Assembly: GCF_001542405.1 (NCBI RefSeq)
Contig: NZ_LNCD01000123.1
Span: forward strand, 250,501 to 314,500
From: Rhizobium altiplani
Lineage (GTDB): Bacteria > Pseudomonadota > Alphaproteobacteria > Rhizobiales > Rhizobiaceae
Length of the DNA: 64,000 nucleotides
Reading direction: 5' to 3'
Shown here: positions 53,607 through 63,085 of the stretch, piece after piece
Layout: each line of letters begins with the position of its first letter
Numbering within the stretch: the stretch's first letter is position 1
Position numbers and translations under genes: made by a program
The notes under the pieces: generated by a model
The model's database searches: none
What the model was told of the DNA's origin: nothing
Seen by the model: only the letters and a program-made list of their open reading frames with translations

Positions 53607-55559
53607 TCAATGCGCGTGGGCTCCGGCACCATGCGCATTGATGATGGTGTCGGCCTCCTTGCCGTAGAGTTCTTCGAAATGATCGAAGGTCTTGGAGAAG
53701 TGGCCGATGCCCTGCGTTGCCGATCTGAGCGACCGGGCCAATTCATCAAGCACGCCGCCGGGCACGAGCGCTCGAAATATATCCCAGCCCTTCGCGTTCT
53801 CGTCCCGGTCGAAGCCGAGCACCTGTCCCTTGAGCGAGGAGACGAGCGTCACCATTCCGCCGGAATAGACCGAGGGGATATGGATCTCCACCCGCACCAC
53901 AGGCTGCATGAGAACGGCGGAAGCTTGTGAAAGCGCTTGCTTGACGCCCATTTTCCCAGCGGTCCGGAAGGCGAAATCGGAGCTGTCGACCGAGTGATAC
54001 TGGCCGTCGGTCAGCACGACGTCGACATCGACGACCTGGAAGCCGAGCGGACCTTTCTCCATGGCTTCGCGGGCGCCGGCTTCAACGGCTGGGATGTAGT
54101 TTCGGGGCACGGTCCCGCCCTTGACGCTTTCGCCGAAGGTGAAGCCCTGGCCGCGCTCGTTCGGCCTGACGCTGAGTTGCACGTCTGCGAACTGTCCGGC
54201 GCCGCCCGTTTGCTTGCGGTGCCGGTAGCGCACATCCGAAGGTTTGGAAATGGTTTCTCGGTAGACGGGGTTTGGTGCGCGTTCGGAAACTTCGACGCGG
54301 AAGACCTCCGACAGTGTTTTGCGGAGATCACGCAGATGGACCGGCCCCTGGGCGCAGATCAGCGCCGCGCCTGTGCCTTCCTCCTGCATCACCTTCAAGC
54401 CGCGATCGGTTTCCGCCAGTTTCGCCAGGGTCGCGGAAAGCTTGGTTTCGTCCCGTTCGCTGCCGGGAACGAGAATTCTTTCCAGCATCGGTGTCGGCGG
54501 TGTCGTCCAATCGGGTGGCTCGACGCTGGCTGTCTGCGTCAGCAGGGCAGTCGCTGGCAGATGGTCGGATTTTAGTGCGGCAAAGACGCTGCCAGCCTCC
54601 ACGCTGCCGCTGATTGGCTTTCCGTTGCCGGCCTCCTGCAGCGGACCCAGCGTGGCGCCGCCCAAGGGAGCGCCCTGCTTCAAGCCGTCGGCGAGCGCCC
54701 GCACCAGCACCGTCTTGCCGACATTAGCCTTGTGGTAGGCGTGGAAACTCACGGCAGAAAGGGCAGCTTCTTCCACACTTCCTGCGAGCCTCGACCGCAG
54801 TGCCGTTGCCGGCGGCGCTTCGTGGCGAAGGGCCTTCATCAGGCGCATGATGCCGTTGCTGTGCGAGGCTGAGCCGAACAGCACGGGGATAACCCGGTTC
54901 TCCTTGAGAATGCGCGAAGAGATCGTAAACAGCGTATCGCTTGCCGGCTCCCGGTCTTCGATGAGTTCCTCGAGAAGCCAGTCATCGAACTCCGAGAGCT
55001 GTTCCAGCATTTCGGCCCGCGCCTCGTGCTCCCGCTCGACGGCATCCTGCGGCAGCTCGATCAGCGCGGACGGCTGACCTTCCCGATAGCGCCAGGCGCG
55101 CTCGGAAATCAGGTCACAGCTGCCGACGATCCGGTCGCCTTCGCGGATGGGTACTTGCCGAAGGACAAGCGGATGGTTGGAATAGGTCTGAAGTGCGGCA
55201 ATGACATCGCGCAACCGGCCGCGCGGCTCGTCCATCCTGTTGATGAAAATCAGGCAGGGCGTGCCGGAGGCCTCGATGGCGCGCAGATAGGGTGCTGCCA
55301 GCACGGCTTCATCAGGCGTCGGCGATATGCAGAGGATACAGGCGTCGCTGACGAGCAGGGCATCCTGCGCCAGGGCCAGTGCCTCATTTGCCCCGGGAGT
55401 GTCGATCGCACACCACGCTTCGTCCTTGAAGTCAAATTCCGTCAGGCTTGATCCATATGGAGAGGCTGACTTTCTGGGCGTTCCCTCGAGCGAGGCCAGC
55501 TTTGCGACGAGTGTCGTTTTTCCCGTCTGCGAGGGCCCAAGTACGGTGACGCAGCGCAT
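53607..55559 (-). CDS. Elongation factor G-like protein (EF-G paralogue)
   Basis: A 650-residue translational-GTPase-fold protein. G1 is GPSQTGKTT (residues 8-16), G3 DTPG and G4 NRMD instead of NKxD. Domains III-V follow with FGESVKGGTVPRNYIPAVEAG, as in EF-G. It is shorter than the true EF-G (about 700 residues) and has a weakened switch I region. Such paralogues occur in many rhizobia and their role is unknown. Convergent with the hydrolase gene; stop codons abut. Confidence 0.85.
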   Translation of the reverse strand: MRCVTVLGPSQTGKTTLVAKLASLEGTPRKSASPYGSSLTEFDFKDEAWCAIDTPGANEALALAQDALLVSDACILCISPTPDEAVLAAPYLRAIEASGTPCLIFINRMDEPRGRLRDVIAALQTYSNHPLVLRQVPIREGDRIVGSCDLISERAWRYREGQPSALIELPQDAVEREHEARAEMLEQLSEFDDWLLEELIEDREPASDTLFTISSRILKENRVIPVLFGSASHSNGIMRLMKALRHEAPPATALRSRLAGSVEEAALSAVSFHAYHKANVGKTVLVRALADGLKQGAPLGGATLGPLQEAGNGKPISGSVEAGSVFAALKSDHLPATALLTQTASVEPPDWTTPPTPMLERILVPGSERDETKLSATLAKLAETDRGLKVMQEEGTGAALICAQGPVHLRDLRKTLSEVFRVEVSERAPNPVYRETISKPSDVRYRHRKQTGGAGQFADVQLSVRPNERGQGFTFGESVKGGTVPRNYIPAVEAGAREAMEKGPLGFQVVDVDVVLTDGQYHSVDSSDFAFRTAGKMGVKQALSQASAVLMQPVVRVEIHIPSVYSGGMVTLVSSLKGQVLGFDRDENAKGWDIFRALVPGGVLDELARSLRSATQGIGHFSKTFDHFEELYGKEADTIINAHGAGAHAH

Positions 55560-55765
55560 CGGCGATCCTCCCTGCCAAAAGCACCATCCCAGAGCAAGAA
55601 TGCCCCGAAGCGGCGAAAAGCGCTAGATATCTGCGCTCATTCTTAAATATGAGGTCACGGCATTTCCTCTCTGGCAATGTGTGGCTCATCCACCGCCAGT
55701 CAAGCCACTGGTAATTCCCCCGCATTTCCGCCATATACAGCCCAAACAGAGACGGACATGACACT

Positions 55766-56671
55766 ATGAGCGCAACGGTCGAATTCGCGAAGATGAACGG
55801 GCTTGGCAACAAGATCCTGGTCGTCGACATGCGCGGCCGCACAGACAAGGTAGCGCCTGCGGCGGCAATCGCGCTGAATGCCGCTGACGACACACAGTTC
55901 GACCAGATCATGGCGATCCATGATCCAAAGGCAGCTGGCACAGATGCCTGGATCGATATTCTGAACTCCGACGGCTCGAAGGCGCAGGCCTGTGGCAACG
56001 GCACGCGCTGCGTTGTGCAGGCGCTTGCTTCGGAAACCGGCAAGAAGGTTTTCACATTCCAGACGGTGGCCGGCATCCTCAATGCCACCGAGCATGAAGA
56101 CGGGACGATCTCGGTCGATATGGGCAAGCCGGTCTTCGACTGGGACAAGATCCCGCTCGCCGAAGAATTCCACGATACCAGCCGCATCGAGCTGCAAATC
56201 GGGCCGATCGACAATCCCGTGCTGCATTCGCCCTCCGTCGCTTCGATGGGCAATCCGCATGCGATCTTCTGGATCGACCGTGATCCGATGTCGTTCGATC
56301 TCGGCCGCTTCGGGCCGCTGCTCGAAAACCATCCGATGTTCCCCGAGCGCGCCAATATCACGCTGGCGCAGGTGACCTCTCCGAACTCGATCACGACGCG
56401 CACCTGGGAGCGGGGCGCGGGACTGACGCTCGCCTGCGGTTCTGCCGCTTGTGCGACGGCGGTATCCGCCGCTCGCACCGGACGGACCGGGCGCGAAGTC
56501 GCGGTGAAGGTTGCAAGCAGCCCCAATCAGGGCGTGCTGACGATCGAATGGCGCGAACGCGATGCTCACGTCATCATGACCGGCCCGGCTGAATGGGAAT
56601 GGTCGGGCACGCTCGATCCGTCGACGGGTGCGTGGTCGCGCGATGCGGCGCCGGGAGCCGAAGCGCGGTGA
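55766..56671 (+). CDS. dapF: Diaminopimelate epimerase
   Basis: A 301-residue two-lobed epimerase. Catalytic Cys76 is in QACGNGTRC and Cys224 in ACGSAACATAV. It interconverts LL- and meso-diaminopimelate for peptidoglycan and lysine. The stop overlaps the mtaB GTG start by 4 bases, so the two are coupled. Confidence 0.95.
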   Translation: MSATVEFAKMNGLGNKILVVDMRGRTDKVAPAAAIALNAADDTQFDQIMAIHDPKAAGTDAWIDILNSDGSKAQACGNGTRCVVQALASETGKKVFTFQTVAGILNATEHEDGTISVDMGKPVFDWDKIPLAEEFHDTSRIELQIGPIDNPVLHSPSVASMGNPHAIFWIDRDPMSFDLGRFGPLLENHPMFPERANITLAQVTSPNSITTRTWERGAGLTLACGSAACATAVSAARTGRTGREVAVKVASSPNQGVLTIEWRERDAHVIMTGPAEWEWSGTLDPSTGAWSRDAAPGAEAR

Positions 56672-57942
56672 GCGGCGTCGAGGTCATCACCTTCGGCTGT
56701 CGTCTCAATACCTACGAATCCGAAGTGATGCGGGCGCAGGCCGAGAAGGCCGGGCTCAATAATGCCATCCTCGTCAATACCTGTGCGGTTACCGGCGAAG
56801 CTGTGCGTCAGGCACGCCAGGCGATCCGACGTGCGCGGCGCGACAATCCTCATGCCCGCATCATCGTCACTGGCTGCGCGGCCCAGACGGAAAAAGAAAC
56901 CTTCGCCGATATGGCCGAGGTCGATGCTGTCCTCGGCAACGAGGAGAAACTGAAGCGCGCTTCCTATCGCTCCCTGCCGGATTTCGGCGTTTCGGCGGAA
57001 GAGAAGCTGCGCGTCAACGACATCATGAGCGTGCGCCAGACGGCGCCGCAGATGGTCAAGCATATCGATGGTCATGTGCGGGCTTTCATTCAGGTCCAGA
57101 ACGGCTGCGACCACCGCTGCACCTTCTGCATCATTCCCTATGGCCGAGGAAATTCGCGGTCGGTGCCGATGGGGGCGGTTGTCGATCAGGCGCGGAAACT
57201 CGTCGAAAGTGGCTACCGGGAGATCGTGCTGACCGGGGTCGACGCGACCAGCTATGGTGCCGGTCTTCCCGGAGAGCCGACGCTCGGGCTGCTTGCCAAG
57301 ACGCTGTTGAAGCAGGTGCCGGATATTCGCCGCCTGCGGCTTTCGTCGATCGACAGCATCGAAGCGGACAAGCATCTGTTGGACCTCATTGCCGACGAAG
57401 CGCGGTTCATGCCGCATCTCCACCTTTCGCTGCAGCATGGCGACGACATGATCCTGAAGCGGATGAAGCGTCGCCATTCGAGCGCGGATGCCCTAGCTTT
57501 CGTCAACGACGTGCGCCGTCTGCGGCCGCAGATGAGCTTCGGCGCGGACATGATCGCCGGCTTTCCAACCGAGAGCGAAGAAATGTTCGCCAATGCGGTG
57601 CGGCTGGCGGAAGAGGCCAATATCGCTCATCTCCACGTGTTCCCTTACAGCCCGCGGCCGGGGACACCTGCCGCGCGCATGCCGCAGCTCGATCGCGCGC
57701 TGGTCAAGGAGCGGGCAGCGCGACTGCGCGCCACTGGACATCGCCTGCATCAGTCCCATCTCGACGGAATGGTCGGAACGCAGCAATGGCTGCTGGTGGA
57801 AAACAACGGTTTGGCGCATACCGAGAACTTCACGCTTGTCGCAGCGGCGGGACTTGCGCCCCGAAGCTTCGTGCAGGCTGTCATCACCGGACACAACGGC
57901 AAACACCTCGACATGCAATTGACGGCCGCCGACGCGGCCTGA
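56668..57942 (+). CDS. mtaB: tRNA t6A37 methylthiotransferase MtaB
   Basis: A 424-residue radical-SAM enzyme. The N-terminal methylthiotransferase domain begins VEVITFGCRLNTYES with a cluster Cys; further Cys in NTCAVT and TGCAAQ. The radical-SAM motif CxxxCxxC is at residues 147, 151 and 154. The C-terminal TRAM domain is short. It adds methylthio to t6A37. GTG start at 56668. Confidence 0.92.
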   Translation: MSGVEVITFGCRLNTYESEVMRAQAEKAGLNNAILVNTCAVTGEAVRQARQAIRRARRDNPHARIIVTGCAAQTEKETFADMAEVDAVLGNEEKLKRASYRSLPDFGVSAEEKLRVNDIMSVRQTAPQMVKHIDGHVRAFIQVQNGCDHRCTFCIIPYGRGNSRSVPMGAVVDQARKLVESGYREIVLTGVDATSYGAGLPGEPTLGLLAKTLLKQVPDIRRLRLSSIDSIEADKHLLDLIADEARFMPHLHLSLQHGDDMILKRMKRRHSSADALAFVNDVRRLRPQMSFGADMIAGFPTESEEMFANAVRLAEEANIAHLHVFPYSPRPGTPAARMPQLDRALVKERAARLRATGHRLHQSHLDGMVGTQQWLLVENNGLAHTENFTLVAAAGLAPRSFVQAVITGHNGKHLDMQLTAADAA

Positions 57943-57957
57943 GTTTACGGAATCCTC

Positions 57958-59550
57958 ATGGCGTTCAATTTCATCAAAAAGGTCTTCACCTTCGGCCCCA
58001 AGCCGGAGGAAGAGCATGCGCCGGGGGCGGTCGAGACGAAAGCGCTCGAAACCGAGCTGGAGCCGCATTCGCGCGAGGAGAACCTTCCGGTTGCCGCGGA
58101 CCTGGTTCCGGCGGAAGAGGTGGATACGGCCGGCGGGCCTGCCGATGACGTAGCTGAGGACGCCTCGATCGAGGAGCTTGCCGAGCAGGCCGAAGCGTTC
58201 ACACCCGTTGAGGACGACGTTTCCGAGGTCTTGCCGCCTGAGATGCACGTAGGCGATGTGGGTCTTGTGCCGCTCTCGTTGCTTGAAGACGAAGCGGAGC
58301 TCGATACTCCTGCTGGAAGCACGCTGGGAGAGACGGTTCCTGTTGCGCCTTCCCTGCAGCCGGAAATCGGCGATGAGGCAGAGGATGATAGTGTCGCGGA
58401 ACTAGCATCTCTCGGCGAAACCGAAGAGACGTCGGCTGCAGAGCTTACAGCTGAAGCCGATGTGGAACAGCAGCCTATCGCCGATCGGGCCTCTCCCACC
58501 GAGCATGAGGTATCTACGCCGGCGGAGGATGATAGCGTTTCCGGAGATATCTCCGCGACTCCCGTTCTTCCAAAGGGATTTGCCACCGGTCCCGCGGCTT
58601 CCGAGTCCGCGCCTCTGGTGCCGGCCTCAAGACTTTCCTGGTTCCAGCGCCTGCGCGCCGGCCTTGCCCGCACCTCGTCGCAACTTACCGGCCAGATCGC
58701 GGCCCTTTTTACCAAACGCAAGCTCGATGACGACACGCTGCAGGATCTCGAGGATCTGCTGATCCAGGCCGATCTTGGCGTCGAGACGGCCATGCGCGTC
58801 ACCGATACGCTGGCCTCCGAGCGCTACGGCAAGGACGTCACCGGCGAGGATGTGAGCCGCATCATGGCAAGCGAGATCGCCAAGGTGCTGAAGCCGGTCG
58901 CCAAACCATTGCAGCTCGATCTCACCCACAAGCCGCATGTCATCCTCGTCGTCGGCGTCAACGGAACAGGCAAGACGACGACGATTGGCAAGCTAGCGGC
59001 CAAGCTCTCGGGCGCTGGCCTCAAGGTGATGGTTGCCGCCGGCGATACCTTCCGCGCCGCTGCCATCGAGCAGCTGAAGATCTGGGCCGACCGCACCAAG
59101 TCTGAATTCATCGGCACCAAGCTCGGTGCCGATGCGGCGGGTCTCGCCTACGATGCCTTCGAGCAGGCCAAGGCGAAGAAGTGCGATGTGTTGATCATCG
59201 ATACCGCCGGCCGCCTGCAGAACAAGGCGGAGCTGATGGCAGAGCTCGAGAAGATCGTTCGGGTTCTCGGCAAGCTCGATCCGGATGCGCCGCATACGGT
59301 GCTGCAGACGCTCGATGCGACGACGGGGCAGAACGCCCTGTCGCAGGTGGAAATCTTCAGGAACGTTGCCGGCGTGAACGGACTGATCATGACGAAGCTC
59401 GACGGCACGGCGCGTGGCGGCATTCTCGTGGCGATCTCTGCCAAGCACAAGCTGCCGGTCTATTTCATCGGCGTCGGCGAAGGCGTCGATGATCTCGAGC
59501 CTTTCGAGGCCGAGGATTTCGCGCATGCCATTGCCGGGCTCGGCCAATAA
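57958..59550 (+). CDS. ftsY: Signal recognition particle receptor FtsY
   Basis: A 530-residue SRP receptor. The first 220 residues are acidic and Ser/Ala/Glu-rich, the membrane-targeting A domain. Then the N domain and the G domain with GVNGTGKTT at 333-341, DTAGRLQNK and TKLDGTARGG. The end reads GVGEGVDDLEPFEAEDFA. It docks Ffh at the inner membrane. Confidence 0.95.
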   Translation: MAFNFIKKVFTFGPKPEEEHAPGAVETKALETELEPHSREENLPVAADLVPAEEVDTAGGPADDVAEDASIEELAEQAEAFTPVEDDVSEVLPPEMHVGDVGLVPLSLLEDEAELDTPAGSTLGETVPVAPSLQPEIGDEAEDDSVAELASLGETEETSAAELTAEADVEQQPIADRASPTEHEVSTPAEDDSVSGDISATPVLPKGFATGPAASESAPLVPASRLSWFQRLRAGLARTSSQLTGQIAALFTKRKLDDDTLQDLEDLLIQADLGVETAMRVTDTLASERYGKDVTGEDVSRIMASEIAKVLKPVAKPLQLDLTHKPHVILVVGVNGTGKTTTIGKLAAKLSGAGLKVMVAAGDTFRAAAIEQLKIWADRTKSEFIGTKLGADAAGLAYDAFEQAKAKKCDVLIIDTAGRLQNKAELMAELEKIVRVLGKLDPDAPHTVLQTLDATTGQNALSQVEIFRNVAGVNGLIMTKLDGTARGGILVAISAKHKLPVYFIGVGEGVDDLEPFEAEDFAHAIAGLGQ

Positions 59551-59614
59551 TGCCACAGATATGCCGACAAACACGGGCAAGCGTCTCGTGTGGCACAAAC
59601 GGATTTGAGATAGA

Positions 59615-60259
59615 ATGACGACAGAGAGCGATATCACCCCAAGCGCGGCCGACCGGCATCACCCGATGCTGAAGCTGGCGCTGGAGCTTGGCCCGCTGCT
59701 GATCTTCTTCTTCGCCAACCTGCGCGGCGCCTGGCTGGTCGAAAGGTTTCCGGCTCTGTCGGAGCTTGGCGGACCACTGTTCGTGGCGACGGCCCTCTTC
59801 ATGGCGGCGACGGTGACCTCGCTGGTGGTCTCGAAGATCATTCTCGGGCATCTGCCGATCATGCCTTTCGTGTCGGGCATCGTGGTCGTCATCTTCGGAT
59901 CGCTGTCGATCTACTTGCAGAACGAGACCTTCATCAAGATGAAGCCGACCATCGTCAACGCGCTCTTCGGCGTTGCGCTGCTGGGCGGCCTGGCTTTCGG
60001 CAAGTCGCTGCTCGGCTACGTCTTCAATGCGGCCTTTCAGCTCGATGCCGAGGGATGGCACAAGCTGACGATCCGCTGGGGGATCTTCTTCCTCTTCCTG
60101 GCGGTGCTGAACGAGGTCGTCTGGCGCAACTTCTCCGATGACTTCTGGATCGCCTTCAAGGTCTGGGGCACGATGCCGATCACCATCATCTTCACCATGG
60201 CGCAGATGCCGCTCATCATGAAGCACACTGTGACCTCGGCGGGAGAGACCGAGAAGTGA
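59615..60259 (+). CDS. ispZ: Septation protein A / intracellular septation protein (YciB)
   Basis: A 214-residue integral membrane protein with about five helices. LGPLLIFFFANLRGAWLV, the GSLSIYLQNETFIKMKPT loop and LNEVVWRNFSDDFWIAFKVWG are YciB/IspZ signatures. It is needed for cell-envelope or septum integrity. Its stop overlaps the GTG start of the next gene by 4 bases. Confidence 0.92.
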   Translation: MTTESDITPSAADRHHPMLKLALELGPLLIFFFANLRGAWLVERFPALSELGGPLFVATALFMAATVTSLVVSKIILGHLPIMPFVSGIVVVIFGSLSIYLQNETFIKMKPTIVNALFGVALLGGLAFGKSLLGYVFNAAFQLDAEGWHKLTIRWGIFFLFLAVLNEVVWRNFSDDFWIAFKVWGTMPITIIFTMAQMPLIMKHTVTSAGETEK

Positions 60260-60843
60260 CGACACTGGATACGGCAGAGAGAGCCAAGCACCAGACCTTC
60301 TGGTTCGCCGCATGCGGTGCGGTCCTGCTGATCCAGATCATCGCCGAATATATGATGGGCCGCACCCCCATCTGCACCTGCGGATACATCAAGCTTTGGG
60401 AAGGCACCGTCAATTCCAGCGGTAACTCTCAGCATATTTCCGACTGGTACACGCCGTCTCACATCATTCACGGCTTCATATTCTACGGCGTTACGCACCT
60501 TCTTTTGCGCGGCAAGCCGATTGCCATGCGGCTGCTTCTGGCGCTCGTCATCGAATCCGGCTGGGAACTGCTGGAAAATTCGCCTGTCATCATCGACCGC
60601 TATCGAACGGCGACGATCTCGCTCGACTATTACGGCGACAGCATCCTGAATTCGGCAATGGACACGATCTTCATGGTGATCGGGTTCTTCTTCGCCTCGC
60701 GGGCGCCGGTCGCACTGACGATCGCAATCGCGATCTTCTTCGAGCTTCTGACCGGCTACCTGATCCGCGACAACCTGACGCTCAACATGCTGATGCTGAT
60801 CTGGCCCGTCGAGGCGATCAAGACCTGGCAGAGTGCGCTCTGA
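60256..60843 (+). CDS. DUF2585 family membrane protein
   Basis: A 195-residue protein with about four membrane helices. A conserved CTCGYIKLWEG and SDWYTPSHIIHGF are followed by ESGWELLENSPVIIDRYR and the end. It is found next to ispZ in rhizobia; the function is unknown. GTG start at 60256, overlapping ispZ. It ends at the stop of convergent ccmG. Confidence 0.9.
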   Translation: MTTLDTAERAKHQTFWFAACGAVLLIQIIAEYMMGRTPICTCGYIKLWEGTVNSSGNSQHISDWYTPSHIIHGFIFYGVTHLLLRGKPIAMRLLLALVIESGWELLENSPVIIDRYRTATISLDYYGDSILNSAMDTIFMVIGFFFASRAPVALTIAIAIFFELLTGYLIRDNLTLNMLMLIWPVEAIKTWQSAL

Positions 60844-61449
60844 TCAGGAGGCCGGCTTGCCGAGCGCCGTCTCCACGGCGGGGAAGAGGCCTTCCCTGAG
60901 ACTGACATCGTCGAACGGGCCGACCCGCTTGTAGAGGATCGTGCCATCAGGGGCGACGAGATAGCTTTCGGGGATGCCGTAGACACCCCAATCGATGGCC
61001 GCCTGCCCTTTGGGATCGACGCCGATGGCGGCAAAGGGATTGCCGAGTTCGCCGAGGAAGCGAAGCGCGTTGTCGTTCTTGTCCTTGTAGTTGATGGCAA
61101 CCACATTGAGCCGGCCGTCCTTTGCCAGTTGCATCAGGATCGGATGCTCGTCGCGACAGGGAATGCACCAGGAGGCGAAGACGTTGACGAGCGTCAGTTT
61201 TCCCTTGATGGCACTGTCGGTCAGCGCCGGCAGGTTGGCGCCTTCGAGCGGCGCAAGGTTCAGCGCCGGCGCCTTCGTGCCGATCAGTGCGGAGGGGATT
61301 TCCGAGATATTCTTGCCGTGGACGTCCTGATCATAGAGCATCTTTGCTGCGGTGGCTGCGATGCCGGCGAAGACAACCAACGGGATCAAGGCGACGGCAT
61401 AGCGTCCAAATCCGCGCTTGGCGGAGTTCGTTTCAGGGGTGGTGCTCAT
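60844..61449 (-). CDS. ccmG: Cytochrome c biogenesis thiol:disulfide oxidoreductase CcmG/DsbE
   Basis: A 201-residue thioredoxin-fold protein. One N-terminal helix (about residues 17-37) anchors it in the inner membrane. The active site is WCIPC with Cys95 and Cys98; GVYGIPESYLVAPDG is the cis-Pro region. It reduces apocytochrome c for haem attachment. Also called cycY in rhizobia. Overlaps ccmD by 4 bases. Confidence 0.94.
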   Translation of the reverse strand: MSTTPETNSAKRGFGRYAVALIPLVVFAGIAATAAKMLYDQDVHGKNISEIPSALIGTKAPALNLAPLEGANLPALTDSAIKGKLTLVNVFASWCIPCRDEHPILMQLAKDGRLNVVAINYKDKNDNALRFLGELGNPFAAIGVDPKGQAAIDWGVYGIPESYLVAPDGTILYKRVGPFDDVSLREGLFPAVETALGKPAS

Positions 61450-61613
61450 TTGCCATCCGTTGTTCGCGCCGAGCGGCGGCGGATGCCGGAGGCTTCAAGG
61501 GCTGCCAGTTCCTTCCGGCGAGCGCGGCCATCGGCCCAGGTCCAAAGGGTAACCGCGGCCGCGACAAGGGCGGCAAAGCCGTAGGCGCCATAGACATAGA
61601 AAGCGTGTGTCAT
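61446..61613 (-). CDS. ccmD: Haem exporter protein CcmD
   Basis: A 55-residue protein with one membrane helix (about residues 8-27, ending TLWTWAD) and a basic tail, as in CcmD, which releases haem-loaded CcmE from CcmABC. The start ATG is 2 bp after the ccmC stop; too short for many gene finders but the position within ccmABCDG is diagnostic. Confidence 0.9.
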   Translation of the reverse strand: MTHAFYVYGAYGFAALVAAAVTLWTWADGRARRKELAALEASGIRRRSARTTDGK

Positions 61614-61615
61614 GA

Positions 61616-62377
61616 CTATCCCTCGCGGCTTGCCAGGCGGGCGGCCAGTCGACGCTGAGCGGCGACGCGGCGACGCCAGATCTCGTTGCGGATCGCCATG
61701 ATATGCAGCGTGAGGAAGAGCGCGGTGAATGCAACGGCCATCACCAGCAGCGGCCGCAGGAACTCGGGATCGATGGCCGGACCATCGAGGCGCAGCACAC
61801 TCGCGGATTGATGCAGCGTATTCCACCATTCGACCGAAAACTTGATGATCGGGATGTTGACGAAGCCAACGAGAATGAGGACGGCGCTGACGCGGGCGGC
61901 CTTTGAAGGGTCGTCGATCGCGCGATTGAGGGCGATGAGCCCGAGATACATCAGGAACAGAACGAAGACGGAGGTGAGCCGGGCGTCCCAGACCCACCAG
62001 GTGCCCCACATCGGCTTGCCCCAGAGGGACCCAGTCACCAGGGCAATCAGCGTGAAGGCGGCGCCGAGCGGGGCTGCGGCCTTCGCCGACACATCCGCCA
62101 GCGGATGGCGCCAGACCAGCGTGCCGACGGCCGAGAGGCTCATGATCGTGTAGCCCATCATCGCCAGCCACGCGGCCGGCACGTGGACATACATGATGCG
62201 AACCGTTTCACCCTGCTGGTAGTCGCCTTCTGTCGTGAAGCTGAGATACAGCCCCACGATAAAACAGAGGGCCGTGAAACCGGCCATCCACGGGAGGATG
62301 CGTGCGGCCAGCGCCAGAAACCGTGTCGGATTGGCGAGATCGCTGAATTTCGTGATGGCAAGGCTCGTTTCGCTCAT
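61616..62377 (-). CDS. ccmC: Haem exporter permease CcmC
   Basis: A 253-residue membrane protein with about six helices and the WWNTLHQ...WWVWDARLTSVFVL type tryptophan motif that binds haem (here GTWWVWDARLTS). It delivers haem to CcmE. ATG at 62377 (MSETSL) is used; 62389 (MENG) is possible. Confidence 0.93.
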   Translation of the reverse strand: MSETSLAITKFSDLANPTRFLALAARILPWMAGFTALCFIVGLYLSFTTEGDYQQGETVRIMYVHVPAAWLAMMGYTIMSLSAVGTLVWRHPLADVSAKAAAPLGAAFTLIALVTGSLWGKPMWGTWWVWDARLTSVFVLFLMYLGLIALNRAIDDPSKAARVSAVLILVGFVNIPIIKFSVEWWNTLHQSASVLRLDGPAIDPEFLRPLLVMAVAFTALFLTLHIMAIRNEIWRRRVAAQRRLAARLASREG

Positions 62378-62425
62378 GCCGTTTTCCATACCGCGATATG
62401 CCTGACGCCGCAATCGAGTGCCCGA

Positions 62426-63085
62426 TCAATCCGACGTGTGACGCAGCGCAAGCGCGGCAGCCACCGGTCCGATCACCGCGAAGAAGAGGGTCAGCGCCAT
62501 CAGGATGAGGAAGGGCGGCAGAAAGGGCGATGGCCCCTCGACCGCCGCGTAAGTGGCACTGACGCCGAAGATCAGCACGGGGATCGTCAGCGGCAGCACC
62601 AGAATCGACACCAGCAGACCGCCACGCGGCAAGGCGACGGCAACGGCAGCGCCGACGGCACCGATGAAGGTAATCGCGGGAGAACCGACGAGCAGCGTCA
62701 GCATGGTCGCGCCGATGGCGGTCTCGCTCATATTCATGAAGAGGCCAAGCAACGGCGAGGCGATAACCAGCGGCAGGCTGGTGGCGACCCAGTGCGCCAG
62801 GCATTTGACGAGCACCGTCAGCACCAGCGGCGTTTCCTGCATCAGCATCAGATCGAGTGAGCCATCATCGCGCTCGGCTTGAAACAGGCGGTCAAGACCG
62901 AGCAGCGCCGCAAGCAGCGCACCGATCCAGACGATTGCCGGGCCGATGCGGGACAACAGTGCGAGATCGGGCCCGACACCGAAGGGGATGACCGCGACAA
63001 TGGTCAAGAAAAAGAGAACGCCGATCAGCGCGCCGCCGCCGGCGCGTATCGAAAGCTTGAGGTCTCGCAGAAGCAGGGCAGTCAT
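62426..63085 (-). CDS. ccmB: Haem exporter permease CcmB
   Basis: A 219-residue permease with six helices: LLLRDLKLSIRAG, FGVGPDLALLSRIGPAIVWIGALLAALLGLDRLFQAE and LPRGGLLVSILVLPLTIPVLIFG are CcmB landmarks. It pairs with the CcmA ATPase. The ATG at 63085 overlaps the ccmA stop by 4 bases; a GTG at 63091 is the alternative. Confidence 0.93.
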   Translation of the reverse strand: MTALLLRDLKLSIRAGGGALIGVLFFLTIVAVIPFGVGPDLALLSRIGPAIVWIGALLAALLGLDRLFQAERDDGSLDLMLMQETPLVLTVLVKCLAHWVATSLPLVIASPLLGLFMNMSETAIGATMLTLLVGSPAITFIGAVGAAVAVALPRGGLLVSILVLPLTIPVLIFGVSATYAAVEGPSPFLPPFLILMALTLFFAVIGPVAAALALRHTSD

